A DNA stretch of 64,000 bases from Chlamydoabsidia padenii (lineage: Eukaryota; Mucoromycota; Mucoromycetes; Mucorales; Cunninghamellaceae): the NCBI GenBank assembly GCA_025330725.1, contig JAIWND010000009.1, positions 248,001 to 312,000 on the forward strand, read 5' to 3'. Under the pieces are notes generated by a model that was not told the DNA's origin, made no database searches, and saw nothing but the letters and a program-made list of their open reading frames with translations. The position numbers and the translations under genes were made by a program. This document shows positions 1-10,498 of the stretch, piece by piece (position 1 is the stretch's first letter; every line of letters begins with the position of its first letter).

Positions 1-340
1 CCATAGTATAATCATCAAAGACAAACATGTTTTAATAGATTTGACCAAGCAGCGTGCTTTTAACTATTGTTGGTATAATCAAGCATGATTCAAGTAGCGT
101 AAAAGAGAACATAAGATACATCTTTCTTGTTTTTGTGTATTATATTCACAGAGCTAGTATATCAGTTGCAAGCTTCCTTTTCGGCATATGAAATAAGCCA
201 CGTTGGGAAAGCTGGCCCAAAAAAAAAAAAAAGCGGGCATTGAATACCACCCTGTCTATTTGCTCCGCTTCCTTTTTTGATTCGAGCGCTTTTCTTTTCT
301 TCTTCCACCTCACCATTTTACATACATACACACTTCTCTA
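1..340 (+). promoter_or_regulatory. upstream region of the capping protein beta gene
   Basis: No gene is visible here. It holds an A-run near 219-232 directly followed by GCGGGCATTGAATA at 233-246, a variant of the element found before most starts in this window, about 95 bp ahead of the ATG at 341. A pyrimidine-rich leader follows. The promoter role is inferred from position and recurrence. Confidence 0.5.
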
Positions 341-1472
341 ATGGTAAGCTCAACTTTTTCTTCTTTACTATTCTATTATTAACAAACTAGCCTTTTAATG
401 ACATTTTAATGACAGGCGGACCAATATGACTGTGCACTTGACTTGATGCGGCGCCTACCTCCTCAAAATGTTGAAGATAACTTATCCAAGCTCCTCGACT
501 TGGTTCATCCGGACTTGATAGATGACTTACTCTCTGCTATTGACCAACCTCTCAAAGTCAAGCGCTGCACTCAAACTGGCAAGGACTATCTTATTTGCGA
601 TTACAATCGAGATGGTGATTCCTACAGGTTGGAACAAAAAAGAATAATGATGAAACATTGAATTATACTGTTTACTGAACTCTTCCTTTCTCCTCTTATC
701 GAAAAAAAAAAACAAACTAGGTCTCCTTGGAGTAACGAATACGATCCTGAACTTGCTGATGGTGCAGTCCCTTCACCTACTTTACGTAAACTGGAAGTGG
801 CAGCCAATGAAGCGTTTGATACGTATCGTGATTTATACTATGGTGGTGGCGTCTCTTCTGTGTACACTTTTGACATTGATGATAAGTTTGCTGTGGTGGT
901 ATTGATCAAAAAAGGTAAAACAAAAAAAAAAAAGTTTCATGATAATATGACTAACGTTTATCCTGATTAATAACTAGTGGGCGACGGACAGAAGCGAATG
1001 AATGGTGCCTGGGATTCCATTCACGTTTTTGAAGTCCAAGAACGAGGACGCAATGCTCATTACAAGTTGACTTCTACTGTGCTACTTTATATGATCACCA
1101 ACAATCAGGATTTAGGAAACATGAACCTAAGTGGTAGTATGACTCGTCAGGTAAATATAAATTGCAATCACCTGTAGATCATGTCACTGCTAACTTTTGC
1201 CCCTCCTTTTTTTTTTGTGTATATGTGTATGTCTCTTTTAGGCGGAATCAGATTTACCTGTGGATGATCCTTCTGCTCATATTGCTAATGTGGGTCGCAT
1301 GGTGGAAGATATGGAACAGAAAATGCGCAACTCTCTACAAGAAGTCTACTTTGGAAAAACCAAGGATATCGTCAACGATCTACGCAGTCTAGGCTCTTTG
1401 GAAGAAAGCAGAAAACAAGCCAAAATCCAACAAGAACTGGTCGATCGATTGATGGAACGAAACAACCAATAG
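341..1472 (+). CDS. CAP2: F-actin-capping protein subunit beta (CapZ beta)
   Basis: Beta subunit of the heterodimeric capping protein, which caps actin filament barbed ends in the cortex. Five coding exons join in frame: 341-343, 416-627, 721-914, 978-1150 and 1242-1472, giving 270 residues, the usual family length. The first coding exon is only the ATG; after splicing the N-terminus reads [19 protein letters not shown], which closely matches the conserved capping protein beta start. Later parts include [20 protein letters not shown] and the C-terminal helix with [14 protein letters not shown], all typical of the family. The second donor (628, GTTGGA) departs from the GTAAGT-like sites used elsewhere, but the join YRSPWSNEY fits the family exactly. 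The alpha subunit is not in this window. A cluster of AATAAA-like signals lies near 1567. Confidence 0.96.
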
Positions 1473-1918
1473 ATTAGTCTCTCTCCCCCTTTCCCATATA
1501 ACCCCATCCTATTGATTATTTATACTCTTGATATTCTTGTTGCTATTCCCTGTAACTTCTCTTTAACAATAAATGAATAATCTGTTGGTTTTTGCTATAG
1601 CTACTTTGTTGTTGACCCTCTATTTACACAACCCTACTATTGATGTTTGACAATCGTATGCTGATTTTGGGTGGTTGTGGTGGCGGTGTTTAAACATTCC
1701 CGAAACAGTAAAGTCCTAATGGTTGTATCAAGTATTACATTTTATTGTACAGCAGAATAGAGAAGTCAATTATAATTATACTAGGCATTACATAATAATA
1801 ACAAGAAAGGGGACTCTAAACTAGATTTATGACTAAAAAAAAAACACTATTAGGTGACAAAGGAAGAGGTAAAGGTATACTGGTAAACAGAGGAGGAGGT
1901 CAAGTTAAAATATATGCA
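1473..1918. other. convergent intergenic region
   Basis: Sits between the 3' ends of the capping protein gene (+) and the Sel1-repeat gene (-). It contains AT-rich 3' UTR-like sequence with AATAAATGAATAA-type signals near 1567-1580. No ORF, RNA gene or repeat is supported. Confidence 0.5.
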
Positions 1919-2855
1919 TTACATCGAGACACATTGTTGCGATTCTTTCCTAGGGGTACCAAAGGTAGAGAGAGATGGGTGATGTTGATAAGGTGGTAAC
2001 GTAGGGGTGGTAATAGTAGTTTTCAGAGTAGTGATATCCATAGTGTTCTTGTGATTCAGACGTTGGCGATTTCCCTGATCCGCATTTACTTTGGCTTTCT
2101 GGCAGTACCATTTGGCTTTTTCGAGATCCCGTATTGTACCCAAACCAATTTCATAATACCATCTATTTTAAACGTAAGGTTGATTAGTTCATTGTGTCAT
2201 CATCATTTATATCCCTTACCCTAGCAAAGCTTCAGCATCCGCCAGTCCTTGATCTGCAGCTTTATGGCACCAATAAAAGGCAGATTCTTCATGAGGTTCG
2301 CGTTGTTCCAGCCACCCAGATTCATCAAGTGCCAATCTTTGTTCAAATGAAGCCTTGTCGTTATCAGTCGGACCATGTGCCCCTTGGTTGTTCAGCCGAC
2401 TAAGGCCCACCATTGCCATAGCATCACCCTTCTTGGCAGCTTCATTGTAGTGTATATAACATTGGGCATAGTTGACTCGGACACCATAAAGACCATGTTC
2501 CAAAATATATCCCAGGGTACTGTGAGCGGGTGCATAACCTAATTGGACAGCTCGTTCAAAGTATGGTAGAGAGGAGAGGACACCGCCGTATGGTTCGACA
2601 ACTTGTCTATTTACACAATCAAAGAGTCAATATATATTGTTTTTTTTTTCTTTTTTTCTTTTTTTCTTTTTTTCTATTACCTTGGTATATCCATGTTGGG
2701 ATATGTATTCGACAAGATTTGACCAAACATATACGGAGGTTCGGGACAAGATTCAGTGGCATCGAGAGAGGCCTTATGTAGGTGATTCAAAGCCAAGACC
2801 AGGTCTTGTTTCTGTGAGAGTTTACCATGGAGATACACTTTTGCCAATTCCTAGT

Positions 2856-2908
<53 letters not shown>

Positions 2909-4576
2909 AGAACCAAGTCAGTCAATGTCATCGATTTCAATATTACTTCCACTTGTACTTACCAGAGTCGCAGGCACAACACCTAGATCAGATGCCTTGC
3001 TGAGATAAGTGAGAGCATGACGGTGATCACCCATCTTTCCATAGTAAAGACCCATCTTGTATGTCGCTTCCCAAATTCCCGCCTTGGCCGCAATTTCATA
3101 GAGTGCAAATGATTTATCAAGATTCCGAGTAAATCCATATTTCGATTCGTCCATCCAGGTCGCCAGAGTAAAAGCAGCATCAGGCATGTGATCCCTTGCC
3201 AGCTGTTTCATCCACCGGATCCCTTCTTCCTCCAGTAGCCTTTTCTTGCGTCGATGACTTTTGCTTTCGTATTGGTGGTGTTTGCTGCTATTAGTAGGCG
3301 AAATCAGAGTTACTTGTGCAGAATTACCCAGCTGATGGTCGAGTTCCTGACGAAGACGTTGACCTGCATTTTCAAGAGATTGTTTGATGGAAGCCATTGT
3401 ACCACGCTTTGTTTCCCGTCCTTGATCGTAGAGTGCTGCAATTTCCATGAGGTATTTGGCGTAATTGTACTGTACCGTCTTGTCACCAGTCTTTTTGGCC
3501 ATGTCCCGATATAACAGTAAAGCGTCCGGATGATTGGTGAGACTATATGATGCTTTGGTGTATTTGGATGATATTGAGCCTGTTGGTTTCGGTGTTTTCC
3601 CTGTCATCGGTCCATTGGTAGTTGTGGCACTGTCGATGCCATCCCGTTGTAATAATGCCCGTAATAGAGGATTTGCCGCTGATACTTTTGTTATATCCAA
3701 AGTATCCACCGAGTTATAATCCAAAGAAGCCAATGAGGTTTCGTCTGTGCGTACTGTGTTTGATGTCGACAAGTGAGGCTGAGGAGGAGAGGGTGCAGAA
3801 GAGTTGTCCAAAGATGAAGATTCGGAAATCGAAGGTGTCCTTGATATTGTCGCTGTTACTGTTTTCGCTGTTGGAGTTACTGCTTCTCTTGTTGACAAGG
3901 CATTGATGGGTGTGGAAAGAGCAGGTGCTGGGTCGGTTGTGGTTGATAGTGTAAAATAAGGTGATGAAGACAGCCGAAAGTAATCCTGGGTTGGCGAAGA
4001 TGGCGGCATAAAATGTGAGGGATCAAACGGTGTCAAGTCTAGTGGTGGTAGGAATTCGCTTGGTTGAATGTTACTCGTTTCGTCCAAGGTCTTTGATTGT
4101 CGTCGCACCAAAGCAGGTGTTGGTGTTGTTGAGAATTTCTTGGTTTGCATAGGACTTGTAGAGGGTATATGTGCCAACATTGCATCAGGAGATAGTGTGG
4201 TGCTAATGGAGAAGGATGAGACTGTTGTACCCTTTGCGAGCTCCAACTGTGTTGGTGTTTTATCAAGAGTCGGTATTCTATTTGTTGTAGTTGTGTCGCC
4301 ATCGTTGTCTTCTTCATCAGACGAGTCGTGAGGGTCAGGATTGTGAACCCTCAAAGTCATCCTGCTAGCGCAAGAATAGACATAATCATAATTAGATTCC
4401 ACAGAAGCAATCGAAGGTGTTCGTGTCGTACAATCATGTTTACCCTTGGAGCCATGTTGAGAAGGTGTGAAGGAGAAGCCAGAGAAGGATTTGGTGAGCT
4501 GTCCAATTGACTTTGGTTTCCGGTAGCTTGACATTGTAGAGGATGGACTAGTACCAACGTCACCGCCTTGAATCAT
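1919..4576 (-). CDS. Sel1-repeat chitin synthase activator (Skt5/Chs4-like), prenylated
   Basis: Probable activator and anchor of chitin synthase at the plasma membrane. Four exons join in frame: 4576-2963, 2850-2681, 2606-2220 and 2162-1919 (804 residues). The N-terminal ~330 residues are Ser/Thr/Pro-rich and low complexity. Sel1-type helical repeats follow, with motifs such as DAAFTLATWMDESKYG, ATYKMGLYYGKMGDHRHA, AVQLGYAPAHSTLGYILEHG and AFYWCHKAADQGLADAEALL. The protein ends in CVSM, a good CaaX farnesylation box; prenylation of yeast Chs4 is known, which supports the family call. Intron 1 carries an uninterrupted 50-base A run on the plus strand (T in sense). A second in-frame ATG (MSSYRKPKS) lies 14 codons downstream and could be the true start. 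Other Sel1 proteins are possible, but the CaaX end makes Skt5-like the best fit. Confidence 0.82.
2857..2906. repeat. 50-base poly(A) tract inside an intron
   Basis: An uninterrupted run of A on the plus strand, inside intron 1 of the Sel1-repeat gene (poly-T in the sense direction), adjacent to the 3' splice site at 2851. Exact length may be affected by sequencing. Confidence 0.9.
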
Positions 4577-5237
4577 TTTTCATGAGGATGACAAAGAATC
4601 AAAGAAGGGGAAAGAATGAAAAAAAAAAATAGGTTGTGCAAAATGTCGGGATTTGAATATAACCTTTTTCTTTGGATGAGAGAGGTTCTCTATGAAGAAT
4701 ACACAAAGTCTCTAATTGGATTAGCTTCCATTTTGATTCACTTTGTTCCTAACTGTAAGACTGTGTTTCCATGGCGTGGAGAAATTGGCCTATATTTAGT
4801 ATCATAAAGAAGAGGTTGAGTTTCTCACACAATTGGATCAGTTTTAACATCCGCGAACAAGTCAAGCGTCGATCATGCGGTCTGGCGCACCATGAAGGCA
4901 CTTTGTCCAGTGCCTTGATGACTACAATTTTATCATAAGATAGTGCTTATAAACAATCAGTGCATTGGCTATTACACGATAGAACAACCTTTGCTCTCCA
5001 ATAACAACGGCAGTGAAGGGAGCAAAAAGCGTCATTTCCTCGTGTATCATCTGTAGAGAGAAATTAGCCATATTCTTGTTATGAAGGGCGGGTTGTGGCT
5101 CACCAGCAGAGTGCCACTTCCATTCAAAACTGGACGAAAATGATTGGCTCCTAATTCAATTTCCGACCCCCTTTTTTTCTTTTTTCTGTTCTGTTTTTTG
5201 TGGTCTTTCAATTTGTGGTCTTTCTTTCTGCTACCCA
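4577..5237. promoter_or_regulatory. divergent promoter region
   Basis: Lies between the Sel1-repeat gene (-) and the DusA-like gene (+). GTCGGGATTTGAATAT at 4645-4660 is a clean copy of the recurrent upstream element, about 70 bp before the minus-strand start. Near the plus-strand start there is only a weaker GC patch (CCGACCCCC near 5163) followed by a pyrimidine-rich leader. No gene is supported inside. Confidence 0.5.
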
Positions 5238-6666
5238 ATGCTATTATCCAAACATGGCTCGACTACTCTATCAAAGACTTCCTCAATGATCTATCGAGCG
5301 ATCTCCACTAAAAGAGGTCTTCTCAGACCCATCAGTGTGGCTCCCATGGTTGATATCACTACTCCTGTAAGATTCAATAAAAAAAAGTACCACACTCACT
5401 CCTGTCAAAATGCTCACTTGCTTTTTTATTTTTATTTTATCTTTAGAACTTTTTGGAACTCTTACACATCATCTCTGGCCAAAGACATGCTTATTATACT
5501 GAAATGCACCACGCTCACGCCATTCATCATCACCAAACTCACCTCGATCGATTTGTTGGCACACCACGACCTAATGTTGTTGTCCAGCTTGGTGGTTCCG
5601 AACCGACACTTTTGGCCAATGCAGCAAAACTCTTGCAAGATTATGGATATGCCGAAGTCAACGTTAATGTAGGCTGTCCAAGCCCCAATGTACAACATGG
5701 ACATTTTGGTGCTGTGCTCATGAAGACACCCGATCTAGTGGCCGAGATCCTGAATGCTATGGAAAAGAAGAATGTGTCAATACCTGTGACAGTAAAGTGT
5801 CGTATTGGCGTGGATCACCTGGATTCCTTTGACTTTCTCCATCACTTTGTAAGTAAACTAATAAAATAAATGGAATAGTGTGCACTGATGACATTTTTAC
5901 TTTAATAGGTTGAAACACTAATGCAATGTCATCGACCTCCTCCACACTTGATTGTCCATGCTAGGAAGTGTATTCTGAAAGGATTGTCTCCCAAGCAAAA
6001 CCGAACAGTGCCACCATTGAAATATCAAACTGTCTACGATTTGGCTAATTTATACCCACTTTTAACTATCACTATTAATGGCGGATTTACAACAACTCAT
6101 GATATTAAAACTGCATTGGATAAAGTAGATGGATGTATGATTGGACGAAAAGGTAAACATAAAGTTAATCAGAAATCCCTCGTCTTACTCACTGTCTTTA
6201 TATTATAGTCATGGACTCTCCTCTTTTTCTTCAGGAAATTGATCGAGGTATGATCGATCAACAACAACAAAAACAATCATGGATGTATTAACATTAGTTA
6301 AAACCTCTTCTTCTTTTTAGATATATATCATCTACCTAAAGATGAAATTAAACCACCACTAAAGGTTATTGATGAATACCTAGGTAAGAATTCTTTATAT
6401 GGAACACAAGGGTTTAATGGAACTAAGTTATCTTGCATATCTTAGATTATGCAGAAAAACTATTGTCACTGAAACTGGATAGCGACTCTCAATATGGTCT
6501 TCCACCTATAACTGTACTCTCTCGTCCCTTGATGATGCTTTTTACCGGAAAACGTGGACGATCGTTCCGACGGGAACTCTTCCAACAATTACAAAAATCT
6601 TCCCGATCAAACCATAACTTTACGCATATTGTGACTAAAAGCTTGGCGAATGCTGGAATTCAATGA
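5238..6666 (+). CDS. tRNA-dihydrouridine synthase, DusA type
   Basis: FMN-dependent reductase that converts uridine to dihydrouridine in the tRNA D-loop. Six exons join in frame: 5238-5366, 5447-5848, 5909-6152, 6209-6247, 6321-6383 and 6446-6666 (365 residues). Visible motifs are ISVAPMVDITTP at the N-terminus, YYTEMHHAHAI, VVQLGGSEPTLLA, the catalytic-cysteine segment NVNVGCPSPNVQHGHFGAVL, VKCRIGVDH, the basic HARKCILKGLSPKQNR and GCMIGRK. The segment KGLSPKQNRTVPPLKY is diagnostic of bacterial DusA (U20/U20a) and differs from the Dus1-4 enzymes usual in fungi. The first ~30 residues are basic and Ser/Thr-rich, compatible with a mitochondrial presequence; an alternative ATG lies at 5289. 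The subcellular site is inference. Confidence 0.88.
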
Positions 6667-7470
6667 TTATACCCTCACCCCTCCTCCTCTTTATAATAGA
6701 TATATCATACACAAAACCATCACCATCCATCTTAACTATAGATTTAAACTTTGTAATAAAACTTTGTAATAAAAAAAAGTTGTATTGATCTGCCTATTCT
6801 GTAATACGAGTGACTTTGGGTAATGCTGTTTAGAAACTTGTTTGATGTGATATCTCTTTCCCATCCTGTCTTAATACCGATTTGTCAATATTCAACTCCC
6901 GATTGACGACTTTACCTTTTTTTCTCTCTCTACACTTTTTCTCTAATACTACCTTCATCCACATGCACCATACACCCTCAAATATAATTAACTGTATGAT
7001 AACAATGAATAGCATACTTTTATCTCAAAGACCCTTGACGTCTTTTCAGATTGCCATATTTCAATTTTTCAAAACCCGCCATTCATGCATGCCTTGATCT
7101 TTGCTTGCTGCATCCATTAACCCTCGCCGACAACGCAAGTAAAATATTTGCCGTAATCTATAATTAGATGAAACAGAGTGACATGCTAGTTCCTGTTTGT
7201 ACGGAGCTCAGGTGCAGTAAGCTTCGTGCGTACTGGATTCCCTACCTTTGTGTAAAGTTTACATGAAGTACCTGAGAATCCTATACCTATATTTATATTG
7301 TTGACTGAAAGGTTACTTTTAGAACTGAAGGTCCATCTCTCCTTTGAAGATCATGGTGAGCACACTTTCGAACCGCCGTTTCACCAGAAAATATTCAAAC
7401 CCCGGCAGATCGAGTTATCAAAGAAAATTTTCAACTCCTTCACTTTCTTTTTCTTTCTTTCTTTCAAAAA
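6667..7470 (+). promoter_or_regulatory. intergenic region and promoter of the zinc transporter
   Basis: After the terminator region of the DusA-like gene (AATAAAAC near 6760) about 800 bp carry no supported gene. ATATTCAAACCCCGGC at 7391-7406 is a reverse-orientation copy of the recurrent element, 65 bp before the ATG at 7471, followed by a CTTT-rich leader. Confidence 0.5.
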
Positions 7471-8454
7471 ATGGCTACCACGGAAAATAACCAACAACAT
7501 GAACGCACACCACTTTTAGGTCATAATCACCACCACCGTCGCTCACCTAGTCATACTGGATCCATGGTGTCGTATCAAGATGTAACTTGCGCCAATGTTG
7601 GTGAACAAAGTAGCATTTCCTCATCAACCAAAAAGAAATTGTGGTTTGCTACTGGTTTGGCTTTGATCTTCTTTGCTACTGAACTGATTGCCGGTTACTT
7701 GGCAAACTCTTTGGGTAGGTACTGAATGTCTAGTCTGATACCTTTTTTTTACCTTTTGTTTTATTTGATATAGCTCTCTTCTCCGATGCTTTCCATCTGT
7801 TGTCTGATGTGGTCAGTTTTTTGGTGGCCCTTGTTGCTATTTATCTTGCCGAAAAGCCTCCTACCAGTAGTAAGTAACCTTGTTTTATTTTATCACTTGA
7901 TCATGTCACTCACTCAATGATGTATTACTTTTTTATTTAGGACATACTTATGGCTTCCATCGTGCTGAAGTCATTGCGGCATTAGTATCAGTAATCACTA
8001 TTTGGATCTTAACTGCCTTCCTTGTCCGTGAAGCGATTGAACGTATCAAGTCTCCCCAAGAAATTGATGCTAAACTGGTAAGTTGAAAAAAACAAATAGT
8101 AACTTTGAGGCTATGTGTCCATGATACTAATGCTTTTCTACTTGTCTTTGTCATAGATGTGCATTACTGCGTCTATTGGTGTTGTAATCAATATCATGTA
8201 AGTATACGGAATGTGTGTGGCTGAAATTTGAAACCTGAAAAGTATCTTGACCTTTAATCCTGATTATCTTTTTAACCTAGACTTGCTTATGTGCTGGGTG
8301 GCCACCACCACGGTCATTCTCATGATGATGGCCACGACCACGGCCATGATCACGACGAAGAAACTACTACAGCTATACCAAACCAACATCGAAAAGTAAG
8401 TTTAATAAACCAGAGAATCAGTCAGGATAGGTATACTAAACAATGTCTTTGTTT

Positions 8455-8500
<46 letters not shown>

Positions 8501-9183
8501 AGGAAGCCAATATCAATCTTCGTGCTGCTGCTCTTCATGTCATTGGTGATTTACTTGCATCTATTGGTATGATAAAGGACTTTGGAAAGAGGGGACGGGG
8601 GGGATAACAGTGGTTAAGGGGAAATGTATGTATGAGTGACTCACTCCTTTCTCTCATTTGTAATATAGGTATCTTAATATCATCCATTGTCTTATTGGTC
8701 AATCCGAAACTGACTATTGTGGATCCCATTTGCACCTTCATCTTCTCGCTTTTGGTGTTGTATACTACTTATCATTTGGTCAAGGATTCATTAGCTGTCT
8801 TGATGGAAGGTGTACCTCGACATATCAAACCGGAACAGATCGAGAAATCTTTACTTCAGGTACCTGGCGTTGTTGCTGTCCATGATCTTCATGTGTGGGT
8901 ACTTTCACCAGGTATGTAAACTAAACTAAAAAAAAAAAAAAAAAAGCATGCACATGTGTCCACTACTTACTTTTACCTTTTGTTTCTTTATACAGGTAAA
9001 AGCTCATTGACAGCTCATATCTCTATTGACAAGGATGCCTTCAATCGGTACGACGAAATCTTGACGAAATCTCAAAGAATCATTTGTGATATGTATGGCG
9101 TCCATCACAGCACATTGCAAATCGAATCCGACCAATCCAACTTTCAAAACCATTGTCGACCTCAAATCTGTACACCTAGATAG
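7471..9183 (+). CDS. cation diffusion facilitator zinc transporter (ZnT/Zrc1-like)
   Basis: Proton-coupled Zn2+ antiporter of the SLC30/CDF family, normally in vacuolar or endomembranes. Eight exons join in frame: 7471-7714, 7774-7869, 7941-8077, 8157-8197, 8281-8395, 8503-8566, 8669-8911 and 8996-9183 (375 residues). The N-terminus has a His cluster and a dileucine-like RTPLLG. The two metal-site signatures are present: FSDAFHLLSDVV in TM2 and ALHVIGDLLASIG in TM5 (HxxxD). A His/Asp-rich loop (GGHHHGHSHDDGHDHGH) lies between TM4 and TM5. The C-terminal cytoplasmic domain includes GVVAVHDLHVWVLSPG. It resembles the vesicular ZnT2/3/4/8 layout. Intron 5 contains a ~39-base A run (8459-8497). 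Zn2+ specificity is inferred from the H/D metal site. Confidence 0.95.
8459..8497. repeat. intronic poly(A) tract
   Basis: About 39 consecutive A residues in intron 5 of the zinc transporter, ending four bases before the AG acceptor (8501-8502). Confidence 0.85.
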
Positions 9184-9830
9184 ATCATCGCAATCCCCAC
9201 ACCCCATATTTATCTTCTCTTTTACTCTTTTTACTGTCAATGCATTAATCATATATATCACCATTCATTATTATTTAATAATAAAAAAGAAAAAGATTTT
9301 GTCTCATCGTATTTGTGTTTGTTGCTTCCTCGTCCTTTATGCAGGAATCAGGTTAACCATGGCGGTCTTTGAAACTGATGATGGATAAACTGTTTCCTTT
9401 GACAATGGAAATCAAGTACTTTATCAAACTAGCTAATGTATTCGGGTATGTTACAGGGTATCAGTGTCAAAAAAAAATGCATATATGTATATATATAGGA
9501 CAGGGTGATAAACGGATGGATGTAAACCCTGTTCTCATTGCCAGGAATTAAACTCATTCTAATGGGGAGCACACTTTTGATCTACTATTAGCTTCCGCTC
9601 AAACCATCCAAACTGGTACACTCATCAAAATTATTACTTGTGATTTTTTTTCTGGATAGTGTTACGATTGCATGTTGTGGGAAAAAAAGCTTAAAGTGAT
9701 ATAGTTTAGATTTCTCCCCCCTTTATTTATTTTAAACCCAGCTGATGCAACTTGGGGTACATCCCGCCCTCCACTATTTGTTTACCTTCTCTTTCTCTTT
9801 TTCATTTTTCTTCTAACTCTCTCATAAGCC
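9184..9830 (+). promoter_or_regulatory. intergenic region, promoter of COX7-like gene
   Basis: Contains 3' UTR-like sequence of the zinc transporter (AATAATAAAAAAG near 9278) and then promoter sequence. TTTTAAACCCAGC near 9730-9742 is a weak variant of the recurrent element, about 90 bp before the ATG. Short open frames here show no coding features. Confidence 0.4.
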
Positions 9831-10096
9831 ATGGTCCTCAATAAACCAAACCGTGTTATTCAAAACCAACGCTACTTCCAAGCTCCAAGCAAGACACCCC
9901 TTTGGTTAAAGGGTCCTCGGGACAAGGTATATGCTGTTGTTGCTTTCACTGCTATTGGTGTGGGCGTTCTTGGTGTGGCTAACGGTGTCTACAGGTATTG
10001 AAAAAAAAATGAATACTGTCTATACAAGAACTGTCTATACCAATACACTAACAAACCCTTGTTTTATTATATAGAATGGTTATTGGAAAAGAATGA
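9831..10096 (+). CDS. COX7: cytochrome c oxidase subunit 7 (COX7/VIIa-like)
   Basis: Small nuclear-encoded subunit of mitochondrial complex IV. Two exons, 9831-9994 and 10075-10096, encode 61 residues. The product starts MVLNKPNRVIQNQRYFQ, has APSKTPLWLKGPRDKVY in the middle, then a single membrane span (AVVAFTAIGVGVLGVANGVY) and a short tail, MVIGKE. The order RVIQ..YFQ, LWLKGPRDK and one TM segment matches fungal Cox7. The second coding exon is only 22 bases, ending in TGA at 10094-10096. AATAAATAAAAAAC follows near 10144. The assignment rests on recalled family pattern and overall size, so a different small inner-membrane subunit remains possible. Confidence 0.82.
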
Positions 10097-10498
10097 TGGC
10101 CGCCAATAGAAGATGATATTATTTTTGATGTTTACAAATCTAAATAAATAAAAAACATTGTTATTATTTTATACTCAAATGGATACTTGTGTAGGGGGAT
10201 CATTACCGCACTAGTGTTTACGTATGATTCATGAGTGTGGGAGGAAGATGTAGGCCAAAAGGAAATGGGTTTATCGGCATTTGAATATGTTACCTAAATG
10301 AGCTACGGCTTGTTTTTTCAACCGCCGCCTTTCTTTGTTTCCATCGGCTCCCCTTTTTTTTTGATTGTATTCTTTTCCACTTCTTCCACTCGACTTGCAT
10401 TCACATACAAAGATTTGGCGCTTTATTTTACTCTTTTCTCGCTTTACTTTTTTTATAATACTACTCTTATTAACATCCATTAATTATTTACTATCGTT
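10097..10498 (+). promoter_or_regulatory. intergenic region, promoter of F-box/WD40 gene
   Basis: A 400 bp spacer. TTTTTCAACCGCCGCC near 10314-10329 resembles the recurrent upstream element but is degenerate. A pyrimidine-rich leader follows to the ATG at 10499. No RNA gene was recognised. Confidence 0.4.

Noticed and set aside
2637..3008. 123-codon plus-strand frame with poly-Lys
   Set aside because: Produced by the 50-base A run; it overlaps exons and introns of the minus-strand Sel1-repeat gene.
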